Source: Firmicutes bacterium UBA6113 (GTDB lineage Bacteria > Bacillota > Clostridia > Tissierellales > Sedimentibacteraceae). From it: a DNA stretch of 64,000 nucleotides. The notes below the pieces were generated by a model. That model was not told the origin of the DNA and searched no databases. It worked only from the letters and a program-made list of their open reading frames with translations. Position 1 is the stretch's first letter; each line of letters starts with the position of its first letter. Both the position numbers and the translations under genes were made by a program. The DNA lies in NCBI GenBank assembly GCA_002422545.1, contig DIWF01000023.1, positions 1 to 64,000 of the forward strand, read 5' to 3'. Shown one piece after another: positions 25,856 through 34,704 of this stretch.

Positions 25856-26565
25856 TTTGTAAAGCTCCTTTTCAATAGAATGAAATATCTTAACTACTCG
25901 TAATTAAGTTGGCACATCCTTCTCGTCAGATTTTTATAGAAATATTTAGCACGCTAAAGACAAACAAGGAAATCACTGCAAAAAAACAATTATTGATATT
26001 AAAATGTATAGACACAACTTTGACAATTTCCCATTCTACCATACATTTTGCTTCTGACACTCATAAATTAATTTTTTTACACCGCTCAACATATCAAAGC
26101 TCTTATATTACATAACTAAAACACAAGGTATAGACTCATTAATTTTTATCGTCTATATAAATCATTTACTATATTACTTTATCGAGAGCCTCTATAAATA
26201 TATTTATAAAAACATATTTATTGCTAATACCCGGATTTCCATATCTGAAAATGCTTGTAACTGATATAGTAATTTCAAGAGCATTTGGCAAAACTTTTGC
26301 CATCCTTTTGGAAATATGAACATCTTTTTCCTTACACTTGCAACTTTAATACATTTTTATTTCGTAATTTTTCTGTATTTTAAGGTTACTATTTACAAAC
26401 ATAAAAATGGCTCTAAGAGCGGTAATAAGGGGAGATTCATAAATCACAGAATCCTGCCCAAAACAGCTTGACAAAGAGCCCAAACTTCTACAGCAAGACA
26501 CGTCCATCAATGATTCTAATGAGTGCGTCTATCCCTTATCTATTCAATTCTAACGTCTAAACCAT
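25856..26565. other. 710-base gap upstream of the DruE-like operon
   Basis: No convincing gene. It is AT-rich at 25,860-26,400. The right part (about 26,400-26,530) is less AT-rich and contains a 53-codon minus-strand frame (26346-26507) reading MDVSCCRSLGSLSSCFGQDS and on to VIYESPLITALRAIF, without a ribosome-binding site. It may be a remnant of a mobile-element gene or a leader region. The operon promoter must lie here, but I find no strong -35/-10 pair. Confidence 0.35.
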
Positions 26566-27459
26566 TTAACTTAACATCGAAGAAACAGGAAAATAAGCAA
26601 TCCCTTCTTGAGCTGCTTTATCAATTTTTTTTCGTAACACCTCATCTAGGTCAATTCTTCCTTCAAGAACATGCGTAAAATCTTCACCAGAGAAAAATAA
26701 AATATTGTTTCCTACTCCTTCAAAGCTTTTAATGACTTCTTCTCTAAAGCCATTAATTGAAATAAAAACGCCTCTAGTACTCTCTAATTTTGTATCGATT
26801 TTCCTTTTAAATCCTCCGATTTCATTTTCATTAGGTTTATCTGCTCTCCATTTTGCCTCAACAAGATAATCAAATCCTTCAAATTTAAAATGTCCATCTA
26901 TTTGTTGTGTTTCTGTTCTGTATGATTTTCTATATTCCAAATCAAAAACAGGAAATAATTTTTCCAATAAATCCTCCAATGAATATCCTGCTTTTTGACG
27001 ATTCACTGTAGAAATCATGTTATAAAAAGTTGCCTTAATTTCAGCTAATAAATCTGTCCTGTCTTGAGCAATTCTTATTTTTTCTTCTTTTATAATTTTT
27101 CTCTGCTCAACCTTATTTTTATATTCTTCAATTTCTATTTTATTTTTTTTTGCCATCTCTTTTAATTTGCGTAGAGCAGAAAGTCCAGCATCCGGATTTG
27201 GAGCATCCTTGTCTGGTATATTTTTAAATTTGCATAGCTCTGTTAGAATATATCTCTGAACTGTATATCCATTTTCAAGTTCATCAAGTTCATTTAATAA
27301 ATTTCTCGCCCATACAAATTTAGCAAGATTTCTGTGTTTTGAAGCTAGTCTTCTATCAACTCCACATGATACAAAAAAAGATTCAACATTATCTTTGTAA
27401 TGAAAGCATAACCCTATACATTGTATTATTTGACTTCTAATTTCATATGGTAGTGTCAT
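26566..27459 (-). CDS. Restriction-endonuclease-like protein (PD-(D/E)XK, Mrr-like)
   Basis: 297 residues. The N-terminal 100 residues are helical (IRSQIIQCIGLCFHYKDNVE), followed by a basic coiled coil (~100-150, EEYKNKVEQRKIIKEEKIR). The C-terminal 150 carry the nuclease core: LEDLLEKLFPVFDLEY, TQQIDGHFKFEG and YLVEAKWRAD (D...E-x-K), then GVFISINGF and ILFFSGEDF. This order is that of restriction-endonuclease-type proteins acting alone on foreign or modified DNA. It is the first gene after scar H, 700 bases upstream of the DruE-like operon and in the same unit, so it may be an independent defence gene rather than a subunit. Confidence 0.65.
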   Translation of the reverse strand: MTLPYEIRSQIIQCIGLCFHYKDNVESFFVSCGVDRRLASKHRNLAKFVWARNLLNELDELENGYTVQRYILTELCKFKNIPDKDAPNPDAGLSALRKLKEMAKKNKIEIEEYKNKVEQRKIIKEEKIRIAQDRTDLLAEIKATFYNMISTVNRQKAGYSLEDLLEKLFPVFDLEYRKSYRTETQQIDGHFKFEGFDYLVEAKWRADKPNENEIGGFKRKIDTKLESTRGVFISINGFREEVIKSFEGVGNNILFFSGEDFTHVLEGRIDLDEVLRKKIDKAAQEGIAYFPVSSMLS

Positions 27460-27688
27460 AAACTATCCCTTCTTTTCATAGGTTAACAAGAAATAATCAT
27501 GAAACAAAATTCAACTTATTTAATTTCAATAATCTATCCGTACTTTATATTAAGTAATCTAAACATACTAATTTCTATATTACATTATATTACAGCAACA
27601 TATAAAATTCAAACAATAATTTTGCATGTTCTAACACCCTTGTAAAAAGCACACCCACTTTATGTTTCAGAAGGAGTGAATCAAACCA

Positions 27689-27775
27689 TTACTTTTTCAA
27701 TTTTTGCTTAGCTTTGTAAGCAGAAAGCATAATTGCACATGTCTTGCAGTGGTGATAATGAATCGGCTATAATAA
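27689..27775 (-). repeat. rlmD-tail attachment scar H, next to rlmD
   Basis: The minus strand reads ATTATCACCACTGCAAGACATGTG. From the CAT at 27740-27742 it continues HVQLCFLPYKAKQKLKK and stops at 27689-27691. It begins only about 120 bases after the intact rlmD stop codon. The upstream arm (ATTATCACCACTGCAAG) resembles scar G (ATTATCGACCATTACAGCAAG) more than A-F, so G and H may be the pair belonging to the element that carries the DruE-like operon. The gap 27776-27893 has no gene. Confidence 0.55.
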
Positions 27776-27893
27776 ATTGTACAGTTTTTTAAAGTTATGT
27801 ATAATCTAAATATAATAAATGAAGAGCATGAATATGCCAGTATCAACTCATAAAAATATATTTTTATTTAGGATCCCGCAATCTCGATATTTA

Positions 27894-29255
27894 TCAAGCT
27901 TCTAAGCGATGCAACAGGATTATGGTCTCCACGTGGTGTGTCCATGGAAATTGGTCTACGGGCTGGACTTCTAACAATCTGTAGCCGCCTTCTTCAAGCA
28001 TCTTAATGTCTCTTGCCAGGGTTGAAGGATTGCATGAAACGTACACAACCTTTTCAGACTTCATGTTAATTATTGTGTCTATTACTTCTTTTTCGCATCC
28101 CTTTCTTGGTGGGTCAACAATTACAACATCAGCTTTTATGTTTTTTTTGTAGAGTTTAGGCAGCAGAACTTCTGCCTTTCCTGCGAAAAACTCAGCGTTT
28201 TTAATGTTGTTTAAAGAGGCGTTTTCTTTTGCGTTTATTATTGACTGTTCAACTATTTCAACGCCGTAAACTTTTTTGGCCTGCTTTGCAGCCATAAGAG
28301 ATATTGTTCCTATGCCGCAGTAAATGTCAAAGCACACCTGATCGCTTTTTAAATCTGCATACTCGATTGCTTTTTCATAAAGTTTCTCGGTCTGCTGTGG
28401 ATTGATTTGAAAAAATGTTTCGGGAGAAATGGTGAATGTGAGATTTCCTATGGTGTCTGTTATTGTTCCTTCACCATACAGCGTTATGTTTTTAAATCCC
28501 ATGACAAGGTTTGTGTTTTTGGGATTTATATTTTGAACAACAGTCTTTATTTCTTTTATGCCGGACGTGAGTTCCTCAACTAGTTTTTCCTTAGCCGAAA
28601 AACTTTCAGATGAAGTTACAATTATAAACATCAGCTCATTTTTTCTGCTGCTTCTTACAACTACATTTTTAACTGTTCCATTTCCTGTTTTCTTGTCATA
28701 GGCTTTTATATTGTGCTTTATCATAAGATTTTTGAAAAGCTCCACTGCTCTGTCAGCTTCGGTGGTCTGAAGCATGCAGCCTGATATGTTGACTGTATTG
28801 TATGTTCCCTGCTCATATGGTCCTATGATTATTTCCTTGTTTTTTTCTGCAACTGAAAAGGCAGTCTTGTTTCTGTATCTGAAAGGTTCTTCCATTCCCA
28901 TGGTTTCATGTACCTTCACACCCTCCATGTTTACAGAAGCCCTTCTAAATTCATTTATAACTCTGTTTTTCTTGTAAGAAAGATTTGCATTATAATTCAG
29001 ATGCATGAGCTGGCATCCTCCGCAGTCGTAGTAATAGCTGCATGGAGGACTTATTCTTTGTTCTGATTCTTTAATAATTTTTTTTAGTTTTCCCACTGCA
29101 AAGTTTTTCTTTTTTTCTGTTATTTCTATTTCAACAATGTCTCCTGTAACTGCATTGTCAACAAACACAACAAAATTGTCAACCTTGGCAACGCCTTGAC
29201 CTGTATGATTTATATCTATTATTTCAACTTCTTTTATCTGACCGTTTTCAAACAT
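27894..29255 (-). CDS. rlmD: 23S rRNA (uracil-C5)-methyltransferase
   Basis: 453 residues, normal for RlmD/RumA (TrmA family). A TRAM domain (residues 1-60) comes first, then the Fe-S cysteines (CSYYYDCGGCQ near residue 78 and a later Cys), SAM-binding FDIYCGIGTISLMAA (~318), VIVDPPRKGCE, and the catalytic VYVSCNPSTLARDI. It methylates U1939 (and in Firmicutes often also U747) of 23S rRNA. The C-terminus PWTHHVETIILLHRLEA is complete. The DNA coding for HVE (27,927-27,935) is the shared core of eight detached copies in the neighbouring island, so this 3' end appears to be the integration target. It has its own promoter. Confidence 0.93.
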   Translation of the reverse strand: MFENGQIKEVEIIDINHTGQGVAKVDNFVVFVDNAVTGDIVEIEITEKKKNFAVGKLKKIIKESEQRISPPCSYYYDCGGCQLMHLNYNANLSYKKNRVINEFRRASVNMEGVKVHETMGMEEPFRYRNKTAFSVAEKNKEIIIGPYEQGTYNTVNISGCMLQTTEADRAVELFKNLMIKHNIKAYDKKTGNGTVKNVVVRSSRKNELMFIIVTSSESFSAKEKLVEELTSGIKEIKTVVQNINPKNTNLVMGFKNITLYGEGTITDTIGNLTFTISPETFFQINPQQTEKLYEKAIEYADLKSDQVCFDIYCGIGTISLMAAKQAKKVYGVEIVEQSIINAKENASLNNIKNAEFFAGKAEVLLPKLYKKNIKADVVIVDPPRKGCEKEVIDTIINMKSEKVVYVSCNPSTLARDIKMLEEGGYRLLEVQPVDQFPWTHHVETIILLHRLEA

Positions 29256-29259
29256 AAAA

Positions 29260-29312
29260 ACTCCTGTTAATTTATTTTGTAATCTAATTACAATTATACT
29301 ATTAACAGGAGT
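29260..29312 (-). promoter_or_regulatory. Inverted repeat spanning the rlmD promoter and ribosome-binding site
   Basis: ACTCCTGTTAAT (minus strand, 29312-29301) is exactly complementary to ATTAACAGGAGT (29271-29260). The first arm lies between the -35 and -10 boxes, and the second contains the AGGAG ribosome-binding site of rlmD. Because transcription probably starts after the first arm, this is more likely a DNA-level operator, or chance, than an mRNA hairpin. Confidence 0.4.
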
Positions 29313-29320
29313 CTTGTCAA
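29293..29320 (-). promoter_or_regulatory. Sigma-A-type promoter of rlmD
   Basis: Minus-strand TTGACA (29320-29315) and TATAAT (29298-29293) are separated by 16 bases, and the rlmD start codon follows about 38 bases later. Both boxes are perfect consensus. Confidence 0.75.
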
Positions 29321-29349
29321 TTAACTATTTATTTGGTTTCAGGAAGTCT

Positions 29350-30144
29350 CTATAATATGAACATCCTGGTTACTGCAAAATCCTTCACGTTATTTGCAGT
29401 GTATTTTATAGTGTGTGATCCAGTCTGTATCACTCCAGGGAAAAATGAAGCTCTTCTTGCATTTTTGTGTTCCTTGTAGTTTATTTCAACTTCAAATTTT
29501 TCAGGTATGGTAATTTTGCATTCATTTATATGTTTAAGGCCGTTTTTAACACCTTCCCTGATAAGGTCGCAGGCATAGTCAGGATTTATGCTTATGGTTG
29601 CTCCTGCAAAGCCTTCTTTTACAGCAACGGTTTCAATTCCATTGTTAAGCTTCTTTGCTGTGTCGCATAGCATTTTGTCTCCGCTTAAAAATACAACCGG
29701 CACTCCGTAGTTGGCAGCTAGGTATGAATTGATTGTGAATTCTGAAGCCTTTTCTCCGTTAACCATCATGTAGTTGTTTCCTAAATTCATGGTGTGAGCC
29801 AGGGGGCTTCCATCTGTTCCTGCAGCTGAATGGTATCCTATGAAAATTGCTGCATCAAATGTTTCATCCAGTCCTGCAACCATTGAATCCGGGCAGCTGG
29901 TCCAGCCACGGCTTAATTTTGCACATCTTGGAAGTTTGGTTATTTCTATGTTTCTTGCAGAATCATGAGCGTCTTTTATGAAAATTTCCTTAGCTCCCAT
30001 GGCTATTGCTCCTTCGCATGCCGCAACAGTTTCCTTTGTCATCTGCTCAGCGAACTGCTTGTAATCATGGTTGCCTAGTTCTGTTTCGCTCCAGTCCGTA
30101 ACTCCGGTAATTCCTTCAATATCAACACTAATAAATACTTTCAT
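29350..30144 (-). CDS. dppA: M55-family D-aminopeptidase
   Basis: 264 residues from the ATG at 30144 (GGAGGG 5 bases upstream); earlier in-frame ATGs lack a site. The start MKVFISVDIEGITGV contains the zinc-binding D-x-E of DppA. IKDAHDSARNI and FIGYHSAAG supply the further metal and catalytic histidines. Enzymes of this family form a decameric barrel and release D-amino acids, mainly D-Ala, from D-Ala-containing peptides such as cell-wall fragments. It ends close to rlmD but on the upstream side, and follows an M20 amidohydrolase and alanine racemase, so the cluster probably recycles D-alanine peptides. Confidence 0.85.
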   Translation of the reverse strand: MKVFISVDIEGITGVTDWSETELGNHDYKQFAEQMTKETVAACEGAIAMGAKEIFIKDAHDSARNIEITKLPRCAKLSRGWTSCPDSMVAGLDETFDAAIFIGYHSAAGTDGSPLAHTMNLGNNYMMVNGEKASEFTINSYLAANYGVPVVFLSGDKMLCDTAKKLNNGIETVAVKEGFAGATISINPDYACDLIREGVKNGLKHINECKITIPEKFEVEINYKEHKNARRASFFPGVIQTGSHTIKYTANNVKDFAVTRMFIL

Positions 30145-30194
30145 CTTTCCCTCCATCATTATATCTTTCATCCTTGTTTCAGGACGATTAATTT

Positions 30195-31376
30195 TTACTT
30201 GTTCAGCAAAGTCAGTATGTTTTCAACTTGCAGCTGCATTCCAATTTTCAGGCATTTCTCATCAATATCAAAGCACTCAGTGTGAATTGGAGAATCGATG
30301 CCGTTTTTGCTGTCGCCGCAGCCCAGGTGGAAAAATGCACCCTTAGCCACATCTGAGAAGTATGAAAAATCTTCTGCACCAAGGCTTGGAAATTCTTTGA
30401 ACAATATGTTTTTTTCCCCTAATATTTTCTTTGCATTTTCTTTAATTACATCAACAACTTCATCATTATTTATGAGTGCCTGGTAACCTTCGGAAAAATT
30501 CACGTCTGCTGTTCCTCCGTAAGCAATAGCTGTGTTTGTCACCATATTCTCTATTCTTTTCTTGACAAAATTCCTTGTATCATCGTCAAGGGCTCTCAAT
30601 GTTCCTGATATTTCAACTTCATCACTTATAACATTGTCCTTTACTCCACCTGAAATTTTTCCAAGGGATATTACAACTGAATTAAGCGGTGAAATGTTTC
30701 TGCTCACAATTGTCTGAAGTGCAGTAATTATGTTTCCAGCAATTACTATGGCATCTGTTCCCTTGTCCGGATAAGCTCCATGGGCTGATTTTCCGTTTAT
30801 CTTAATTTTGATAGTATCTGTGGATGCATTGAGCTTTCCGTACTTAAGTTCAACTTTACCTGCATCTATGTAGGGCATAACATGAAGTCCCAGCATATAG
30901 TCCACATCAGGGTTTTTCATGCAGCCTTCCCCAACCATGCGTTTACCGCCTCCTATAGTTTCTTCGGCCGGCTGAAAGAACAGCTTCACATTTCCGCAGA
31001 AGCTTTCATCATTATCAGCTATTTCCTTCATGATTTTTCCTACTCCAAGAAGTATGGAAGTGTGGGCATCATGTCCGCAGGCATGCATTGCTCCAGGATT
31101 TATGGAGCAGTATGATGTATTGTTTTTTTCATTAATAGGAAGGGCGTCAATGTCCCCTCGAAGACCTACTGTTTTTCCGCCATGTCGTCCTCTTATTATG
31201 CCAACAACACCAGTTTCAGCACATCTGAAGTTTTCGATTCCCCAAAGGTTCAAATATTCCTCGATTTTTTTCTGTGTTCTGAATTCCTGCTGGCTCAGTT
31301 CCGGATTTTTATGAAAATCTCTTCTTATAGCCACAATTTCATCATATATTTCACTTATTCTGTTTTGAATGTCCAT
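30195..31376 (-). CDS. M20-family amidohydrolase (N-acyl-amino-acid type)
   Basis: 393 residues starting at ATG 31376, 2 bases after the alanine racemase stop, with AGGAG in the racemase's last codons. Metal-ligand motifs of the M20D group are seen: MHACGHDAHTSILLG (~100), FFQPAEETIGGG (~135), LGLHVMPYIDAG and a C-terminal IHTECFD. These enzymes remove acyl groups from amino acids or peptides such as N-acetyl-diaminopimelate or indole-conjugates; the substrate cannot be told from sequence. Co-expression with racemase and D-aminopeptidase suggests cell-wall peptide or D-amino-acid use. Confidence 0.85.
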   Translation of the reverse strand: MDIQNRISEIYDEIVAIRRDFHKNPELSQQEFRTQKKIEEYLNLWGIENFRCAETGVVGIIRGRHGGKTVGLRGDIDALPINEKNNTSYCSINPGAMHACGHDAHTSILLGVGKIMKEIADNDESFCGNVKLFFQPAEETIGGGKRMVGEGCMKNPDVDYMLGLHVMPYIDAGKVELKYGKLNASTDTIKIKINGKSAHGAYPDKGTDAIVIAGNIITALQTIVSRNISPLNSVVISLGKISGGVKDNVISDEVEISGTLRALDDDTRNFVKKRIENMVTNTAIAYGGTADVNFSEGYQALINNDEVVDVIKENAKKILGEKNILFKEFPSLGAEDFSYFSDVAKGAFFHLGCGDSKNGIDSPIHTECFDIDEKCLKIGMQLQVENILTLLNK

Positions 31377-31378
31377 AA

Positions 31379-32533
31379 TCACTCCTGCAACAAATAGTTG
31401 ACCATCTTATAAATTTTATTGTCCTTGATGTATACTCTCGGTGTTCTTCTTGTAATGCGGCACACTATTTCATTTTTGTTTGTTCCAGCCAGTCTTGATG
31501 CTTCATTGATATCCATTGTGTTAGAAGTTCCGTCTCCATATATTACAGCTTCATCTCCAACTTTGGCCTCCGGTATGTCTGTCAGGTCAACCATGCACTG
31601 GTCCATGCATATTACGCCGATTATTGGTGCCTTCTTTCCGTTGATTGTAACATAGCCCTTGTCACGCAGATTTCGCGGGTAGCCGTCAGCATAACCGAAG
31701 GGAAGAGTTCCAACCAAAGATTTTCTTTCAGCCTTCCACAAATAGTCGTAGCTTAAGCCTTCGCCTCTTTCAAGTGTCTTAATGTGATAAATTCTTGTTT
31801 TGAATGTCATAGCCTGCTTAAGATGCACCGAATTGTCCTTGTATGATTTAAGTCCGTACACAATTGCTCCAGGTCTGATCATGTTGAGTCTGTATTCAGG
31901 ATAATCAATGCCTGAAATACTGTCACATATGTGCTTGTACTTAAATCTTCTTCCCCTTGCTTCAAGCTTTTCTACAGCATTCATGAATTTTTGGTACTGT
32001 TCTTCGTCTTCTTCTCTTCCAGCCAGAGCAAAGTGTGAAAAAATTCCATCAACCTCTATATTTTTTAAATCAAACATTTTGTCAATTTCTTCGATGCTTT
32101 CCTGGCAGTCCTTGTACCCAAGGCGGTTGAAGCCTGTGTCGTACTTGATCTGCACATGAGCATTCACGTTGTGCTTGATCCCAAGATCGTTCAGGATTTT
32201 CGCCTGCCTGATTGAAAAAATTGTCTGAACAATGTTGTTTATTACTGCATATTCCAGATATTCGTCGGGCGTGTAACCCATGATGAATATTTTGTAATCT
32301 TTAAATCTTTTTCTAAGTTGCAGCGCTTCCGTTAATGTGGCAACAGCAAGATAGTCCCCGCCGTTTTCCATTATTGTTTCTGCAATATCAGCTGCGCCGT
32401 GGCCGTAACCATCTGCCTTTACAACAGCTGCAACTGAAACATCACATCCTACAATTTCCTTGATTTTTCTCATGTTGTAGGCAATGTTATCCAAGTTGAT
32501 TTCAACATAAGTGTCCCTTAACAATGGTTCCAT
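31379..32533 (-). CDS. alr: Alanine racemase
   Basis: 384 residues from the ATG at 32533 (AGGGGG upstream); the longer frame has no site. The PLP-lysine motif AVVKADGYGHG lies near residue 40. The second catalytic tyrosine region SYDYLWKAER, the RPGAIVYGL strand and the conserved CMDQCMVDLT are also present. It interconverts L- and D-alanine for peptidoglycan. It is translationally close to the M20 gene that follows and separated by an AT-rich repeat from the LD-carboxypeptidase gene upstream. Confidence 0.93.
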   Translation of the reverse strand: MEPLLRDTYVEINLDNIAYNMRKIKEIVGCDVSVAAVVKADGYGHGAADIAETIMENGGDYLAVATLTEALQLRKRFKDYKIFIMGYTPDEYLEYAVINNIVQTIFSIRQAKILNDLGIKHNVNAHVQIKYDTGFNRLGYKDCQESIEEIDKMFDLKNIEVDGIFSHFALAGREEDEEQYQKFMNAVEKLEARGRRFKYKHICDSISGIDYPEYRLNMIRPGAIVYGLKSYKDNSVHLKQAMTFKTRIYHIKTLERGEGLSYDYLWKAERKSLVGTLPFGYADGYPRNLRDKGYVTINGKKAPIIGVICMDQCMVDLTDIPEAKVGDEAVIYGDGTSNTMDINEASRLAGTNKNEIVCRITRRTPRVYIKDNKIYKMVNYLLQE

Positions 32534-32603
32534 ATTTCCCCCTGTAATAATTTTTATGATAAAATATATTTTCATGCGTCAGGATGACAGCGTCAAATTT
32601 GAC

Positions 32604-32640
32604 TAATAATTCTTCACTCTTAATTCTTAACTCTTAATTT
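32604..32640. repeat. AT-rich heptamer-type intergenic repeat (copy 1)
   Basis: The sequence is built from TTAATTCTTAACTC-like units between ldcA and alr. Very similar stretches lie at about 38,515-38,556, 51,885-51,938 and 59,885-59,925, always in intergenic gaps of the core region and never in the defence island. Confidence 0.6.
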
Positions 32641-33599
32641 TATTTAACTCCGCTTTCCGTAAAAACCACCTGTTTTAAATCAGCATCTATTTTAACCTGT
32701 GTTCCCAGAGGCAATGTTGGCTGTGGGAAGCTGTGTCCTGCCTTGAAGTTGTAAATGACTGGTTTGCCGTATGGAACAATTGTGTTTTCAATAACTTCTT
32801 CCAATGGAAGGTCAAATCCTCCTTCATAGGATTTTTTCTCCCTTTCACACCCGGTGAATGTTCCGAGAATCACTCCTCTGCAATGGTTGAACTTCCCGGC
32901 CAAAGCAAGCGTTGTAAGCATTCGATCGATTTTGTAAACAGGTTCATTTACTTCTTCAATGAACAATATTTTGTCCCTTGTATCCACTTCATACTTTGTT
33001 CCCATGCATGCTGTAAGGAGTGTAAGGTTGCCTCCAATGAGAATACCTTCTCCAGAACCATGGCAATAACTTTTTAATTGTTCTTCGCCGGGATTTTTAT
33101 GATTTCCCAAAGGTTCATCAGAAAACAGGTTTTTCACCAGGCTTTCATATGTATATTGTTCAAAATCAACTCTTTCACCTTGTATTTTTGCATAGTTAGA
33201 TGTTGCCATGGGTCCGTGGAACGTAGTCAACCCGCATATTTGATTGAATGCCACATGAAGGGCAGTAATATCTGAAAAGCCTACGAAAACCTTGGGATTT
33301 TCTGATATCATCTTATAATCAAGCATATCTAAAATTCTTGGAGTTCCATAGCCGCCTCTTAAGCATATTATTCCATTTATGCTTTTATCCCTGAAGGCAT
33401 TGTTTATGTCTCTTGCCCGTCCTTCATCAGGTGCCGAAAGATGTCCATAATTTGTGTAACATGTTGGAAACATTACAGGCTCCAGACCCAATGCCCTGAT
33501 TTTTAATTCTCCGTTTTGAACCGATTTCAAATCGGTTGCAGAAGAAGGAGCAACAACAGCAACCCTGTCGCCTCTTTTAAGATGTAACGGTTTTATCAA
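32640..33599 (-). CDS. ldcA: Muramoyltetrapeptide LD-carboxypeptidase (S66 family)
   Basis: 319 residues with a TTG start (GGGGGAA upstream). S66 features: GDRVAVVAPSSATD at the start, GIICLRGGYGTPRIL, the nucleophile serine in FVGFSDITALH (~115), FIEEVNEP with the catalytic Glu, and a late GHSFPQ histidine. It trims the terminal D-alanine from tetrapeptides during peptidoglycan recycling; MccF-type relatives instead cleave microcin-like peptides. Its position next to alanine racemase favours the recycling role. The TTG start may lower its expression. Confidence 0.88.
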   Translation of the reverse strand: MIKPLHLKRGDRVAVVAPSSATDLKSVQNGELKIRALGLEPVMFPTCYTNYGHLSAPDEGRARDINNAFRDKSINGIICLRGGYGTPRILDMLDYKMISENPKVFVGFSDITALHVAFNQICGLTTFHGPMATSNYAKIQGERVDFEQYTYESLVKNLFSDEPLGNHKNPGEEQLKSYCHGSGEGILIGGNLTLLTACMGTKYEVDTRDKILFIEEVNEPVYKIDRMLTTLALAGKFNHCRGVILGTFTGCEREKKSYEGGFDLPLEEVIENTIVPYGKPVIYNFKAGHSFPQPTLPLGTQVKIDADLKQVVFTESGVK

Positions 33600-33625
33600 T
33601 TTTTATTCCCCCTTATTAAAACAAT

Positions 33626-33660
33626 AAAAAGATTCTCCGCTTTCTTTCATGGCGAGGAAC
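33626..33660 (-). terminator. Probable terminator after the LCP gene
   Basis: On the minus strand a stem (GGTTCCTCGC pairing imperfectly with GCGGAGAATC) is followed by CTTTTTATTG. It lies between the LCP stop codon and the ldcA start. Confidence 0.5.
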
Positions 33661-33670
33661 CTTAATTTTA

Positions 33671-34675
33671 TTATTGATTAGCATCTGCTATATTTTCTTC
33701 TTCGTCTGCATCTGCAGATAAATTCACATCGTACAGGTCATATACAAACCTTGTCATTTCCTCACCGTCAGGAAAGTAAAATGACAGTCCGCCTGCCATT
33801 TTGTCCGTGCCCGGCAATGTAGTGGCTTCCAGATTTTCTGTAGAGAAACCTATTGCATCTTTCCCAAGAGCCAGAAGATTTGTAAGTGTCAAATCTGTTT
33901 CAACATACGGATATACTGCATTGATCACGTTTATGATTTTCAGGCTCATGGCTTTTTTAACAGCTGATTTCACAAAGTTCTGCTGGGCTTCGATTCTTCC
34001 CAAATCACCGTTTACGTAACCGTAATATCCTTCATAGTTAGATTTTCTAAACCTCAAAAATTCTATAGCATTGTCTCCGTATATGATTTGTTTTCCCGGT
34101 TTTATGTTGATGTCAAGCGGAGGTTTAGCGTAAGGATCTGTGTATCTCATGTGAAACGGCACATTCACTTCCACGCCTCCTATGGCGTCTACGGCAGCCC
34201 TTACTCCGTCATAGTCAACTGTGGCATAATTGTCTATGGGAAGTCCTGTAAGTTCTTCAACAGCATCTACAAGTGCTTTTATTCCTTCTTCTTCCATTCC
34301 GTATACTGCGTTTATTTTTTGTGTATCTGCATATTTGGAATATCCTTCTCTGAAATAATATGTATCTCTGGGAATAGAAATTATGTCAGCTTCCTTAGTT
34401 TTTCTGTCAAAGCTTGCAAGCATTATAGTATCTGATCTTGTTCCTTCAAGTCCCACAACCAGTACGTTTATGCGGTTGCTTTCATGCATTGCTTTTTCCA
34501 GCGGTGTATCAAATTCTGTGCTTTCATCTTCTTCAGCAGTTTGTTCTTCTTCACCGGGAAGATTTTCTCCTTCACTATCGGGATAAGCAAAATTAGCGTA
34601 AGTATAAATTCCGGTTGAAATTACAGCTGTAAATATAACAAGCCATAAGAAAAATATCTTTATAAACTGTTTCAT
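33671..34675 (-). CDS. LytR-CpsA-Psr family cell-wall ligase (second copy)
   Basis: 334 residues with an N-terminal membrane helix (residues ~8-28) and an acidic linker (EGENLPGEEEQTAEEDEST). The LCP domain follows: VLVVGLEGTRSDTIMLASFD, ISIPRDTYYF with the conserved R-D-T, VDAIGGVEVNVP, and a later FLRFRKSNYEG...DLGRIEAQQ containing the lipid-phosphate arginines. LCP enzymes attach teichoic acids or capsule to peptidoglycan outside the cell. It lies 29 bases after a near twin at 34705-35715, so the pair arose by duplication. Confidence 0.88.
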   Translation of the reverse strand: MKQFIKIFFLWLVIFTAVISTGIYTYANFAYPDSEGENLPGEEEQTAEEDESTEFDTPLEKAMHESNRINVLVVGLEGTRSDTIMLASFDRKTKEADIISIPRDTYYFREGYSKYADTQKINAVYGMEEEGIKALVDAVEELTGLPIDNYATVDYDGVRAAVDAIGGVEVNVPFHMRYTDPYAKPPLDINIKPGKQIIYGDNAIEFLRFRKSNYEGYYGYVNGDLGRIEAQQNFVKSAVKKAMSLKIINVINAVYPYVETDLTLTNLLALGKDAIGFSTENLEATTLPGTDKMAGGLSFYFPDGEEMTRFVYDLYDVNLSADADEEENIADANQ

Positions 34676-34704
34676 TTAAAATCCGCCTTTCAGTTGATTG
34701 CATA

